From positions 332,552-396,551 of the forward strand of contig KV419399.1 of NCBI GenBank assembly GCA_001630475.1: a stretch of DNA of 64,000 nucleotides, written 5' to 3'. The notes beneath the pieces are model-generated. The model was not told where the DNA came from. It worked only from the letters and a program-made list of their open reading frames with translations, and ran no database searches. Numbering within the stretch: the first letter of the stretch is position 1; the number at the start of each line of letters is the position of its first letter. Position numbers and translations under genes: made by a program. The stretch comes from Sistotremastrum niveocremeum HHB9708. Lineage: Eukaryota; Basidiomycota; Agaricomycetes; Sistotremastrales; Sistotremastraceae. Of the stretch, positions 1 to 11,391 are shown one piece after another.

Positions 1-399
1 AAAGTAATGGTCGCAAATGGGCATAAATTCAAAAGCCTGCCGCGCTTTCAACCGACCCCAGGTCGGGACAAGTGGCTTGCCGGGGTTAAGGCTAGCGCTC
101 TCAGCGTGCTTGCGCATGCGTGCGAGATGAGCGCACTCGGAGAGGAAGGGAGAAGCTCAGCTTTGGCTGAAGGGAGTGGGCTATATTATAGTGACGATCT
201 GAATTCTCTCGAGCCAGTGAAGAAATTCGCCAAGTCTACTACGGAACTAGATCTGAAGCCCTCGCTGTCCTCGGAAACACTGATACCTGCAGCTCCCGGG
301 CGCTCAGAGTATCTCCCTCAATTCGATCTATCCGCTCCCTCGCTTGCGTTCAAACTTGCTCGAAGCAATTCTCCATGTTTCTCAGAACGAAGCGATATT
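1..399. other. Left edge, no supportable gene
   Basis: An open frame runs on the plus strand from 7 to 447. It has low-complexity composition, resembles no family I know, and runs antisense into the P450 3' end. I see no convincing splice sites or domain here. Confidence 0.4.
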
Positions 400-2678
400 T
401 TACACTGGAATGGTTTGGGGTGTCTGATTGATCGTGTAAGACTTTAAGTCTATCAAGATACAAGGGAAGAGAACGTACACAGTCGTAGCGCCGTACTCGT
501 AATTCAAGTCTGGCATTATTGGGTTGCCCAATTTGTCAGTAGGAAGGGAGATGTCGAAGGCGGCGAGCAGAAGACTGAGATTCATCCAGACTATTGCATC
601 TGCAAGATGTTTACCCGAACACACTCTGACGAGAGAATATGTCAGTGAGATCTCGACAAATGGCAACAATTTTTTCTAGTTCACTTACCGACGGCCATAA
701 CCAAATGCAAACTCTTTGGCCAAGACGGATCCTTCTTTGAGCGTGACGCCATCGAGGTACCTCTCTGGTTTGAAGACATCAGGCTCTGGAAAATCATCCT
801 CGTTTTGCAGACAAGCCCTGTTCAAGTTACATTTTGCGTTCAGTTCCAGCCAGTTCACCAACGCACCAAGTGTTTGGAAATATTGTAGTTCCTGCAGGGA
901 TAAACATACCGTTGTAGACATCATCTTCGGTTGACTGGTGGGCAACGGCTAATTTGTCATGAATCAGTATGGCATGCACAGCGCTCAGACTTCATATAAC
1001 TTACCCAAAGGAGCAGTTGGCTTCCACCTGAGAGTCCGGTCTTACATCATGTTCTATCGATGTAAGAAACTGAGAGGCTTACCTGAAAACTTCGTTCATC
1101 GTGGCTTCGACGTATGGCAGGGACTTCCGATCCTCGAACTTCGAAGGTTGGTAACCTTTCGTTCTTCAAGAGAGCATCGATTTCGGCTCGTGCGTTCCGT
1201 TGAGCTTCCGGGTACAGCATCATAGCCAATAAGAAGGTGCATATAGTGATCATTGTCTTGAAACAGAATGAGTATCGACGCGGCGTGCCAAGGAGCATGT
1301 TGAGCTCACCGTATCACCTCCGGCTATCAGGGCACTGAGCGATCCGCTGAGCCATGAAATTCCTGGAAAATAACATACCTAGATACGCAACGCCTGTCGC
1401 CGCTTGAATAGAACGTTCGTGCTCAACCGACCCATCGTCCTGTGTGTAAGCATCAAGTAGCGTGTGGAGCATTGATGGACTCTTTGCGACGCCAGATTCC
1501 TGTAGACCGAGGGTAGGAAGTGAGCTTCGAGGTTCAGGTATCGTTCAGCATCCGAAAATTCACGTACAATCTCACGAATGCCTTGAAAGTATGGGTCAAT
1601 GAGGGAGGAGTCCATCAAACTGGCAAGACGCTTCATGGTTTTCGCGAAATCCAATCCGAATACCCAAGATGGCAATGCAGATACTATTGTTGTTAGCAGA
1701 TGAAATGTCACGTAAGATGTGGGACATACAAGCGGGGAAGAAATCAACAATATGAGACCCAGCGTTGCCAAGCTTTATGAACTCGGAAAAGACATCATGG
1801 ACTCTCTCGACATTCTCGTCCGCTTCTTCTTTCACTAACGAAATGTCATCAATAAGATTGGTCTGGTCATGTATATCGGAACGCCTTAAGAAACACACCT
1901 TTATGTCCATATGTGATCATCATTATATTTGCTCCAGACATGCTAATCCGATGTTGAGTAGTAATTCTTATAGACGTAGATCAAGAGATGACATGCACTT
2001 ACTGATCAATCAGCTCTTTGTAATTCTCTGGAGTCTTCGCTAAACGCAAACAGAAATCCAGGGCTTCGCGCTGGATAGCAGCATGATAGCGAGGGATCAT
2101 CCCTTTGTTGAGACATTGACCCAGCATACGACGCTGACGGTGCATTTCCTCAGAGCCTTGCATGAGGACTAGGGTCCAATCCCATCTGCCCCTGAGATTA
2201 CAAGTCGGTGAGGTGGGTGTTTGTGCGCGTGATGTCGAATTTATCGTGACTTACCAAGTATTGAGCAGTTCCATTCGAGGCCTGTTTGAGTATATGGCAC
2301 TTCTTTTGATGAGAAGATCATGAATTGCTTGTCGCGAGTTCAAGATCAGTATGGGCCGACCACAAATATCCACTCCTACTACGTCTCCTGAAAGAATGGT
2401 TATTGTTAGCGGTGATGCAAGGCAGACGAGATCCCATGATGACGCTCACCATATTTCTTACCCCAGTCCATGTACGTGAGGTACTGATTTGAGGTTGGCA
2501 TATCCAATAAATTTCCAATCAACGGCCATCCTTTTGGTCCTGGAGGCTTTTTGAGACCGTTCCTCATGCCCCGCTTTCTGAGAAGATATATCTTCGACAA
2601 CACAAAAATGAAGATAGGTGCCCCGATGAGAAAGTAAAAAAGACGGGGACCGAATGCTTGATATAGATCTCCCAACAT
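400..2678 (-). CDS. Cytochrome P450 monooxygenase, probably inactivated by a 7-nt duplication
   Basis: A membrane-anchored haem-thiolate monooxygenase of the basidiomycete type would be encoded here. The ATG at 2678 opens a hydrophobic N-terminal anchor followed by the proline hinge KKPPGPKGWPLIGN. Later exons show the C-helix region MHRQRRMLGQCL, the I-helix AGGDT joined to TMITICTFLLAMMLYPEAQ, the ExxR motif (EVFR, split by an intron), the PERF-type FKPERY, and the haem loop FGYGRR|VCSG, also split by an intron. About ten exons fit the usual ~510-residue length, ending at the TAA at 400. Between I- and K-helices the frame changes: the expected LPTF-EDRKSLPYVEATMNEV is interrupted at 1132-1145 by a near-perfect 7-nt tandem copy (TTCGAAG then TTCGAGG on the coding strand). 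No intron of plausible size removes it. The rest of the gene is intact, so this is a recent break, an assembly error or an allele. The substrate is unknown. Confidence 0.92.
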
Positions 2679-3606
2679 CGTGATAAGTTGAAAAGTGCGA
2701 TTCGGTTGAGGAGTGACAAGTCTAAGTGAAGCTGGAGCTCTGAGAGGACAGATGTCATATTGTGAGACCTCAAACCCAGTATATATGCTTCCTGGGATCG
2801 GCTACAGTACTCAATCTGAGAAGCAATCCTGTGAGTTCACTCCAATACGCAGCTCAAGTTCATCTAGACCCTACTGGGGTCTTATCAAGACAGCTGCACT
2901 AGCAAGAGAAGCGAATGTATGAGCTCAATAGATCAAGTATGGGTATATCGTAACCTTCGTGGAATCTGAGAAGAGGCCAAGGACTGGATGAGGGATGATC
3001 AGTCACTTCAGTTCTCACCATTGCCATTCCCCATGATTCCAGTCAGGAACACCGCGTCTTAAACTCGTAGTTACTCATTCAGTGCGGGTGGGCTCGGCGT
3101 CGAAACAGCTTCGTGAAATTTAAGAAGCGTTCATTTTTGCAGAAGGCTGACCGAGATCCAGGATCGAGAATGACAGTGTGAGCGCGGTGGAACCGCCCGC
3201 CTTTCAAGAGAGCTGCGTGAGTATGGCGTCGAAGTAAGCCGGAGGTCCATACAAGCCTACAGAAAACACATGAACAAGCAGTGACAGTGGGGTGATGTTT
3301 GCTCCTTGGCCCTGTTTAGATTGGTCGGGCCATCGGCGCTAAAAATGAAGCTGGAACAATTGAACTAGAAGTTCCACGACTGTATAGCAGAAGACTTGCA
3401 TAGGGTAATTGCGAACTCACAGTATTGTAATCCGTAGTCCATGTCTCGAGTCAAATCCGATTTGAGGGTGACACAATGTCGTCAGTCAATAATATGCACC
3501 GCGATGACCTCGCAAGTTTCCGATAATACTGACAACTAAAGTTACCGTCGGTATCGGCCCAATGTACATGCAGGTTGTATATTATTCAAGTGAGACCCCT
3601 AATATC
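2679..3606. other. Intergenic, P450 promoter to tRNA
   Basis: About 930 bases with only short open frames and no recognisable domains, repeats or RNA. The left part presumably holds the P450 promoter. Confidence 0.5.
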
Positions 3607-3680
3607 TGCCTGGTGGCGCAATTGGTTAGCGCGTTCGACTGTTAATCGAGAGGTTGTGAGTTCGAGTCTCACCCGGGCAG
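3607..3680 (+). tRNA. tRNA-Asn (GTT anticodon), no intron
   Basis: A 74-nt cloverleaf folds fully. The acceptor stem is TGCCTGG (3607-3613) with CCGGGCA (3673-3679). The D stem is GCGC/GCGC around AATTGGTTA. The anticodon stem TTCGA/TCGAG closes loop CTGTTAA, with GTT at 3641-3643. The T stem GTGAG/CTCAC closes loop TTCGAGT. The discriminator base is G (3680), as expected for tRNA-Asn. There is no intron, and CCA is not encoded, as usual in eukaryotes. Confidence 0.97.
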
Positions 3681-3961
3681 TTATTTTGCAAACTTTATTC
3701 TGCACATCCAGACATACGAAGTGCAACCACTGGCATTGAGCACGGCTGTCAACTCGGAGACTGCTCATTGCATGCGGTCGTCTTCCTCTTTTATGAAAAG
3801 AAAGGAGAATTGCCGTGATTCGATGTGATGGCCAAGAATCATGATCTATATAACGATTTCGTGGCCAATTCGTACAGCTTGAATACAATAAAGTATATAT
3901 GAACAAGCTTGAGCTATGTATGCAAGTAGCCAAGTAACTTAACGGTCCATACATGTCGCGC

Positions 3962-6961
3962 CTACAATTCGCTTTTAATGATTATCCCAAAACAGGATTC
4001 GCAAAATGGTTTTTTTGCTCTTTCAAAGAAGGCGGGGTTATCAAACGGCTTGTCGCATCCCTGTTTGTGAACCCGATTAGTTTCGGTTCGCGACTATGCC
4101 TACACGTCGAACACTTACAGCACAGACAAAGCATGCCCAACACCACTTGCCGCCCAGAGCTTCGACAGCCGGCATCCCTTCCCTGATACTCTTATTACAT
4201 TTCTTACATTTCGGCATCCTCAGTCGAACATGGCAGGCTTCACAGTAAGGATGTCCTTTGTATACAGTGAACCCGACGTCATCTGATTCTTCGTTGGGAT
4301 CTTTCTTTGGATCGAGGAAAGGATCACCACACTCGGCGCAGAAGAAATGCTGCTCGTGGTACATTCGTTTGCCAAGTGCTGGATCGTCCAGAGTGATGAA
4401 ACGCTCATCGATGATAGATGTTTCACAGTGGAAGCATCGTGGTGCAAATTGCTATCCGTTGTGATCAGTATTTCCTAAGGAATACTGCATTCGACAGAAC
4501 GGACCTCGTGATAATCAAGATGACAGAACGGACGCCCTTCGTGCTCATAAGAACTGACGTGTTCTAAGGCTTCCGAACACAATGAGCACCTGCGCCGTAG
4601 AAGCTTAAGGTCGCACAAACGGTATATGTGATGGACTCACTTGAAACATTCAGGATGCCATCTCACGCCGATAGCGCTGACGATTCTCCCAACAATACCC
4701 TTCCCACAACCACCACAAATTAAGCCTCCTTTACGTATCACAGGAGGCAGCGATGATAGATCCTTCTTTTGGAATTTCTTCGGCGATCCCGAGATTGACT
4801 GATCTTCCGGGCCATCATCGGGTCCTGAAATACTGAACGAAGGTGTTTGAGAGGTCGTCACGTTTATGACAGGCATCGCGGGTGTGATGCTGAAAGATGG
4901 CCCTTCATTGGGCATATCGTCTTCCTCGTCGCTGTCTGCACTAGGGATACCATTGAAAGTAAATTGAGGGATTGGCGGTGGAGGGGCAGCGTGAGTGTGA
5001 GTATGACGCTCTGGCGTAGGATCCCGACGAGCAGGAGGAGCAGGCTTCGCAGGGTGTGGAAGAGGCGCAGAGGTTGGAGCAGGAGAAGGGTGACTACGCT
5101 TGACAGGCGACACACTTCGAGATGAAGGCGGTGCGTGCCTATCCATCTGACGCGACGCTCGGGGAGTATCATCCAGTCCACTGGCATGTTTGCTCGATGG
5201 TGTACTGGCTGGACGTGATTGTCTCACTGGATTCGGTGCTGGCGGCCGAGGGTTCGAAGTATGCATCCGTTCCTCTTCGAATGCCATGGCAGCCAGACGG
5301 AATGCCATAGACTGCTGAGGCTGCGTATTCGGTCTGCCTCCAAATGGTCTCTGAGAGTGATTTGTCGCAGCTTCATATCGTGGCGGTGGCGAAGGTTCGT
5401 CGTCCTCTTCGTCGTCTAGATCATCTTCTGGAACGATGTCATGCGAGGGCAACGTTCTGTCGAGTTTCGCGATCAACGAAGGTGCGATGAAAGGGACTGT
5501 CACGACTTCAGCTTTGACAACCTCGGGAGCAGGGTTCGCGTTTCCTTTGGGTCCGACCGTTGAAGCGACCTCAGCCACTTCTTTGACGAAGGCCACTCTA
5601 CTAGGAGGGCGTACGATCTGAGGCTCCGGATCGCCTAAGGCACTGTGATCCTCGATGGAAGTGATAAGAGGATCAACGCTCCCGGCTACTACACTTGGCG
5701 TTGCCGGAGGGGAAGAGCTCTCATCAGACGAGCCTGCAGAGGAAGTGGCTTCTTCGCTCTTCATGTCTTCTTTATCCTCGGCATCTGACTCGCTAGCAAC
5801 AGACTCTTCAGGGATGGTCTCTGGGATCTTCTCGGCCTTGGCAAGAGGCGCCTCTTTCAGAGGTTTTGGAATATCCTTCAGCTGTACCTTGAATGGAGCC
5901 GAAACCTCCTTCGGCTTGTCCTTACTTCCCAATATAGGTAGCGTGTTACTTCTCTGAGGAAGCTTGATACCTGCGAATTGAGAAATTGCACTCAAGTCTG
6001 GGGTTCCACTGGGCGATGTAGGCAGAGGCCGTCTTTTCGGTTTGTCCAAAATGGCTCCGCTACTTTCTGATCGCTTCACGTCTGCTGACCTGCTCGGGAA
6101 GCTCGACGTTGGTATCGTTGACGGTAGCCTGATAGAATCGGGGAGCTTGGGAGGTGGCGGGATAGTCGCCGCTGTCGAAGGATTGGCAGCAGCGGGTGCA
6201 TCAGGTGGTGTTGGTCTAGGCGGAAGAGGCCTTTTACCAGCCTTTACAGGCGACACAGGCAAAGTTACTGTGGTATGACCAGACCCATGCAGCTGCCATC
6301 CTGTCGACGCATTTGCAGCGCTAGCCGTGCTTTCAGGTTGGACTGGAGCAACAAAGGGAGCTGAGGGAGGGAAAGGACGCGGAGGCGTCGCGTGGTTCGG
6401 CGAAGGGGTCTGTGTAGGAACTTGAGGTGGACCGCTAGGAACCGGTAACGGTCTTCGCGTTGGTGAAGTCGACGGTGCTCGTGCAGGGACATTCGCCGGT
6501 GGCAAATTATACGCTTGAGGCGGAAGCTGTCTCCTTTGAGGTGAAGGTGGCTGTCCGTAACTCTGTACAGGAGGTGGCATTGGTTGTGGCTGGGGAGGAG
6601 GGAAGCGGTTCATAGGGAGTTGATGAGGAGGCATGGGCTGTTGAAGCGGTTGGGGAGGAGGCCGGACATAGTTTGGGTGGTAAGGAGCCTGCTGAGGGAT
6701 CTGAGGTCGCTGGGTGTATGGCTGCCGTAATTGTACAGTTGGTACAGGTCCTGGGGCAGACTGTGGCAGCCAGCGTGGAAGGGGTGGATACGCTGTCCTG
6801 ACAGGATTTTGTAACGGTACAGAAGGAGGTTGTGTGCGGTAGGCACTCGGAGAAGGATATACAGGTCTCTGGACTGCGTAACCTGCTGGAGGCTGTTGGG
6901 GATAACCGTGGTGCGGTGGTGTCCTGGGATGAACTGCGGGGTATTGAGGATATGGATTCAT
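3962..6961 (-). CDS. Paxillin-like LIM domain protein
   Basis: A scaffold protein of the fungal paxillin-like (Pxl1) type, which in yeasts works at sites of polarised growth and the contractile ring. The first ATG is at 6961 (MNPYPQYPAVHP). An in-frame GTG just upstream is not a eukaryotic start. A single long exon encodes about 750 Pro/Ser/Gln-rich, apparently disordered residues with many PPLP/PPPP stretches. Four exons then give three LIM zinc domains at the C-terminus. LIM1 starts CGGCGKGIVGR and crosses the intron at HPECFK. LIM2 starts CFHCETSIIDERF. LIM3 starts CKKCNKSIREG and, after the last intron, reads CAGCDKPF...FCESCF before ending IIIKSEL at 3962. Zinc-ligand spacing looks complete in all three. 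Predicted length is about 950 residues. The family and the C-terminal LIM position are clear. The exact orthology to PXL1 is inferred. Confidence 0.93.
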
Positions 6962-7734
6962 GTTGCAGAACACAAATCACGGGTAGATAGTCTGTCCAGC
7001 CTATTGAGTTCGAAGATCAGTGACCAAAGAGCATACGAAATGCGCGACCCACAGGTTTAGAATGAACAGGCTAGGTTGCCAATATGATCGGTAAGATACC
7101 CCAAGGGATCAAATTGAAATGCTTCCGTACTAGATAGGGGGTCGAATTTCAGGTAGATTATAGACAAGTTTGGTTAAAGATTGCAGAGCGTGTGGCTAGG
7201 ATGTTCGTAAAAGAGCAGTCAGAAAGCAAGGTACTGGGAAAGCACAACAAGGCAGATTAGTGATGGCTGTGAGCGGTGGTTGACTTTGGTGCCTGTATTT
7301 GCGCTTGTTTGGCCAGAGATGGAACTCGCGTCTGTCACGTGAGAAGTCACTCCTTGACTTGCGGGTGCCTTCTTCGAGTTTTCCTGCATCGTTGAGCAAG
7401 GCAAAGATGGTGGGGTTTCGAACAAAAAGTATCCTTATATGTTTGCTTTCAAACACACAATCACTCCAAGTTTGGGTCTTGCCGAAGGCATAGTTTTGAA
7501 TTATGTTACGATGCAGTCAGTACATGCCTAGAAGAAGCAAGCATGGCGTGAAAGAAACCCAGGAATGAAAGCGAACGGTAGCAATATGATGCAGGAAAGA
7601 GGGACGACATTAATGACATCGCATGCAAAGAAGCGGTAAACAGATCATCAGGTTTTCACAAGCAAAACACAAAAGCCTCATCACAAAATCGCAAAGCTAC
7701 CGTTCCTCCTTCTCAGTCCTCGACGGACAAGCTC
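6962..7734. other. Intergenic between LIM gene and NAC beta
   Basis: This should hold the LIM gene promoter (right to left) and the NAC-beta 3' UTR. No further gene, RNA or repeat is seen. Confidence 0.5.
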
Positions 7735-8415
7735 TCAGTTAAGCTCCTCGAGCTTGCCTTTTGACTCGTCAACCTCGAAGGTCTCAACGAGTTCTGGCAC
7801 GTCGTCGTCGTCATCGTCGTCAGCTCCCCCGGTGATGGTGTTGCCGGCGTCTGGTCTGTTCGGCTGGATAGCCTGGTAGCTCTCAGCAAGCTTTCGGAGA
7901 GATGCCAATGAGTCGGGTCCAAGCTGGTTCAAGATACCAGGGACGAGTTCTGTGAGCTCTTTCTCGTGTCCTGCTCCGTAGACAACGAAAGTGTTGGCGC
8001 TGACGGCAGCGTGTACTATAAAATAAAATAACAAAAATCAGTATCCAGATCTCTTGACCCCAACCAAGGCTCAACGTCATGAGAGCCAATGAAGAGGAAT
8101 GAGTCAGCGCAAAGGGCGAACCTTTTGGTGCACTGAAGTGCAAAACGTTTCCATCCTCCTTGAACATGTTCACCTCCTCAACACCAGGAATAGGTTGTAC
8201 ATTCAGCTTCTTCAGTGATGTTTGAAGCTTCTTGTCATCTTGTGCTGTCGATGGCTTTGCTTTCCGCACGATCTTTCGTCGCACGGTACCCTTTCCGCCT
8301 TCATTCCAAAATCGCGCAAATCGGTCAAAAATACCATCTCAATTCACGATGATAACACACCAATTCTGTTGCTCGCAGCTTGTGCCTGCAGCTTCGCGAG
8401 CTTGGCCGGGTCCAT
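7735..8415 (-). CDS. EGD1: Nascent polypeptide-associated complex subunit beta (NAC beta)
   Basis: The beta subunit of NAC binds ribosomes near the exit tunnel and shields nascent chains, as a dimer with the alpha subunit. Three exons are needed. Exon 1 (ATG at 8415) encodes [20 protein letters not shown] short intron starting GTGTGT leads into [16 protein letters not shown], giving the basic ribosome-binding RRKxxRK motif. The NAC domain follows ([37 protein letters not shown]) and is split by an intron after SAPK. The C-terminus has a seven-Asp run and ends GKLEELN at 7735. Total is about 170 residues, normal for EGD1/BTF3. It starts only 126 bp from the GNAT stop on the same strand. The residues and length leave little doubt. 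Confidence 0.96.
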
Positions 8416-8541
8416 TGTCGAAGATGGTGTCGCGGTGTTTAGATAAGGTTCAACGACTGTACAGGGAGCGGAGTTGGGAATTCGATACACCAATTTTTTT
8501 CTCCTCCGTCTTCAAGTCTTTGAATGCTACGATGCTATATT

Positions 8542-9305
8542 CTAATTCTTACGGAACTCTGCTAATCGAGTAATACCATCTCCTTCAAGTCTCATTCCTA
8601 GCCAATCAGTCATGGGCTTCGCTTGGAGCTTCTTCTCGTAAAATTCGATGGACGGAGTGTTCCACTTTGGGCCAACTTAAAACTGATTGACTGGCTAAAT
8701 GAAAATGGCTTACCGTGAGGACAGACCAGTCGACTCTAGCGCAACCTTTCTCTTCCGCGACGTGCCCCAGCTCTCCGAAAAGGGCCTTACCTACGCCCAA
8801 CGAACGGTGCTCTGGCTTGACGAAAAGGTCTTCCAGCTACCCTCGATCACATTAGACGATTTCCGAAGCCGTACACCCTTGGACCTACGTAGAGCCCAGG
8901 CTTCCCAGTCCATGTGGAGAAGTTGAAGAAATACAACGCGAGGCCGATGGCTTCGCCTGGTTCGCTCGCCGAGCCGCTGAACGCTAAGAGGGCATGCGCA
9001 TACGGGGTCTCGAACAGATTTTTCTTGAGCTACTCGCCAGTCAGGACATGCGTCCGGTTCGAGCTGAAAGCTCACAAGTTCTGGGGTTGCCTTGACGGCT
9101 TCCGGTTCCTTCTCATACGTTGCCTGACAAGCTTTGGTTGGAGACTCAAATTAGGCCTTCTAGTCCGTTCACGCACAAGATCAATGATCAATCCAAGTAT
9201 AACATCCTGTATTCGATATCAATCTCATTGTACCTTCCTCTTGACAAATTTACGAACGACATCTGAAGGTGTTGCCTCTCGAATGAAAAATTTTGCACTA
9301 GACAT
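8542..9305 (-). CDS. GNAT-family N-acetyltransferase, SSAT-like
   Basis: A small acetyl-CoA-dependent acetyltransferase of the GNAT fold, closest in pattern to the spermidine/spermine acetyltransferase-like branch common in fungi. The ATG at 9305 begins MSSAKFFIREATPSDV. Five or six short exons follow. Recognisable pieces in order are LATYEKEPEAVKATPELL, NLFETPYAHALLAF, ALYFFNFSTWTGKPGLYLED (the conserved beta-4/5 region), LFVKPEHRSLGVGKALFGEL (motif A, with R-x-x-G-x-G/A as R-S-L-G-V-G), and the C-terminal WNTPSIEFYEKKLQAKPM (motif B). Stop is TAG at 8542. About 165 residues, the usual size. The substrate (polyamine, thialysine or other) cannot be told from sequence. The 5' splice of intron 1 is the least certain part of the model. 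Confidence 0.9.
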
Positions 9306-9977
9306 GGTTGCTTTCGGGTTTCGGCCGGAGTTGGCCGACAGCACCTGCTCACTGGCAGACGAAAAATATCCATGGCCTAGGACAAAACCAAGTCGAAGGT
9401 TTCTTTCAATGTCACCTGAGTCCTGTTGGATTTGATCCCGTCGACAGCCACTGCATCAGCAAAGCCAGCTCATCATTTCGGGCATGATCTCAATAGATTT
9501 CACCATTTTCGATCCGAAGTTTCAGCAAGATCTGAGCGTCGGTCTTCTTGGATACCATCCAGCGGTATACGTCTCGCCGCTTTCACTGTGCAACATCACG
9601 AGTGGCAAGCAACCTCGCCCGAACAGCGCGCTCGTCGTTATCAGGTGTCCACTCTCTTTCCAAATGCAGAACGGACCCTTCTATCAAAAGACCCCAAAAC
9701 ATGGGCGAGTTGCGTCACTACGAGCACTATAAAGTCCACCGGAAACTTTTTTGATGCCTCACCCTCACCTCCTCTGCCCGCTTTACGGAGCTGTGCTCCA
9801 CGACTGTGCTAACCATAGCACCTTCCCCTCCTAGAAGGCCTCCGATTCGCCGAAGGGACTGCTAGGTCGAGTATTTGAGCCTTCGAAACGAAGTTTCTTT
9901 CTCGCCACTTCCTGCCTGGATTCGCAGATTGAAAAGTTGGCGTTCGACCGGACGTGATCGCTGGAAAGATCTATAAG
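9306..9977. other. Intergenic, nothing supported
   Basis: About 670 bases holding the GNAT promoter. Overlapping open frames on the plus strand (9426-9812 and others) look like chance frames without domain or splice logic. Confidence 0.4.
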
Positions 9978-10400
9978 ATGAACCGAGCAGGTGGAAAGCA
10001 CGTTCCCAATGTGAGTTTCCGCTATTTAACCTCGATCGACCATGTATTGATCATGCATGATCGACTCGCTGTCAACCCTTTCTTGGCTAAATTCTTAATT
10101 CAGGCTCCTTCATCTCCGAAACGTGCCAATGCCAGTCGTAAGAACACACTCACGAAACCTCGCCCAATTCCACCCCCCTTTACGACCAGTCCAACTTCAC
10201 CTCAATCAGAGGATTGGGCAATGAAGCTGAACAAATTTTACGCGAATACCGTGCCGGCAATTGCGTCACCCACGCCGGCTTATATTCCTCGACGGGCTGA
10301 TGTCTGTCCGCACGTTCCATTATATTGGGACATCAACGACAAGTCATGCCTGGGTATCATCTCCCCTGCCCTGGCAAATGATTCGACGAGAGTACGATGA
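9978..10400 (+). CDS. Hypothetical small protein with an in-frame 93-nt intron
   Basis: I do not recognise this protein. ATG at 9978 starts MNRAGGKHVPN. A well-formed intron (GTGAGT donor at 10011, TTCAG acceptor ending 10103) joins to APSSPKRANASRKNTL, followed by a proline-rich stretch and a tail containing WAMKLNKFYANTVPAIASPT and HVPLYWDIND. Stop ends at 10400, giving about 110 residues. The 93-nt intron is open in the same frame, so retaining it would simply add 31 residues. It lies convergent to the GST gene at 10538. The case rests on the splice signals and the skewed, non-random composition. It may be a chance frame. Confidence 0.35.
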   Translation: MNRAGGKHVPNVSFRYLTSIDHVLIMHDRLAVNPFLAKFLIQAPSSPKRANASRKNTLTKPRPIPPPFTTSPTSPQSEDWAMKLNKFYANTVPAIASPTPAYIPRRADVCPHVPLYWDINDKSCLGIISPALANDSTRVR

Positions 10401-10537
10401 CGAATGGTCTTTTCCCCTCTCATGCCGCTTTTATTGCTGGGTTCTGATAGGAATGCTATATGGACTTCTCATACATCGGACTATAATTAATTTATGACAG
10501 GTAGTACAGATTATGTCACTTCCGCTCTCTTATACAG

Positions 10538-11391
10538 TTAATCAACCTCTCCATATTTATCATCGATCGTTTGCAGGAGCCTCGCCCAGCGTCCATCATT
10601 GCAATCCTTGATCCTATTCCAAATATGCTCTTCCGAGGATATTTTAAACCACATGAAGATGCCCGCCAGGACCAAATCGCCATACGAAAGTTGATCGCCC
10701 ATGATGAACATAGGTTGTTCATTCTCCTCGGTTGCATTCTGGTCCAAGAATGCCGCAAGCTTCGTCAAATTCTTCTTCACTTTATCCAGGGCCTCCTCTG
10801 ACTTTGGCCCAATGGGCATATATTCCTCCAGCGTCTTCCCTAACCAAGCTTCTCTCGTTCTCCTATAAAATTCCGCACTGGGAGGATTAAGCCCGTACGT
10901 AGTGTTTCGTAGGAGGACAGGGAAAAGAGGATCGAATATATAATCTTCGACCCAATCGATGTACGATTTTTGAAGACCTTTGGTGCCGGGTGGGAGAAGT
11001 GTCGGTGTGTCTGGGTACGTCTTATCGAGATAGAGGGCAATTTTCCAAGAGTCTGATACGACGGTTGGGCCGTCGCCTTCGACGTGAAAATCGGCAATGA
11101 CGGGGACAGTGTACATGCTCGACCCATCCCTCTTCTTAGAGGTAGGAGAAGCTCCAATAGATTGCATCTTTGGAGAGATGTCTGGATATTCGACCCATAC
11201 GGTCTTATGCCTCAGACCTTTGAATCCGAGAGCGAACCTTTGCAAAGCGAGTTCATTGAAGGCAAACGTTCGATTCAAAGCAGCACTTACCTCGCTCTCC
11301 AGGTATTAAGAGACCATGCTTTCCGAGGAAAGGTGCTTGGGATATCATAGAGCTGTATCAAGTGATGACCTGTCTGTGTCGACTGAGACAT
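10538..11391 (-). CDS. Glutathione S-transferase, fungal GSTFuA / etherase-like class
   Basis: A cytosolic GST of the basidiomycete GSTFuA type, a class linked to handling wood-derived and other aromatic compounds. Two exons: ATG at 11391 (MSQSTQTGHHLIQLYDIPST) and, after a GTAAGT intron, FALGFKGLRHKTVWVEYPDI. The thioredoxin-fold half carries YTVPVIADF (the cis-Pro, glutathione-binding region) and VVSDSWKIALYLD (the Ser/Asp glutathione contact). The helical C-terminal half ends DDKYGEVD at 10538. Total is about 266 residues. Near the N-terminus it has WSLNTWRA where its paralogue at 31224 has WSPNTWRT, so the expected S-P-N is S-L-N here. Class assignment rests on pattern similarity. The substrate is not predictable. 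Confidence 0.94.

Noticed and set aside
7-447. 146-codon plus-strand frame at the left edge
   Set aside because: No family resemblance or splice context, and it runs antisense into the final P450 exon.
5655-5957. Plus-strand frame of 100 codons inside the LIM gene, plus several similar ones
   Set aside because: Antisense shadow of the Pro/Ser/Glu-rich exon. The biased composition suppresses stops on the opposite strand.
6962-6973. Upstream GTG start for the LIM protein, and TTG starts for RRG9 and for the 32172 frame
   Set aside because: Nuclear eukaryotic genes use ATG. ATG codons 12 and 30 bases inside fit the LIM and RRG9 proteins.
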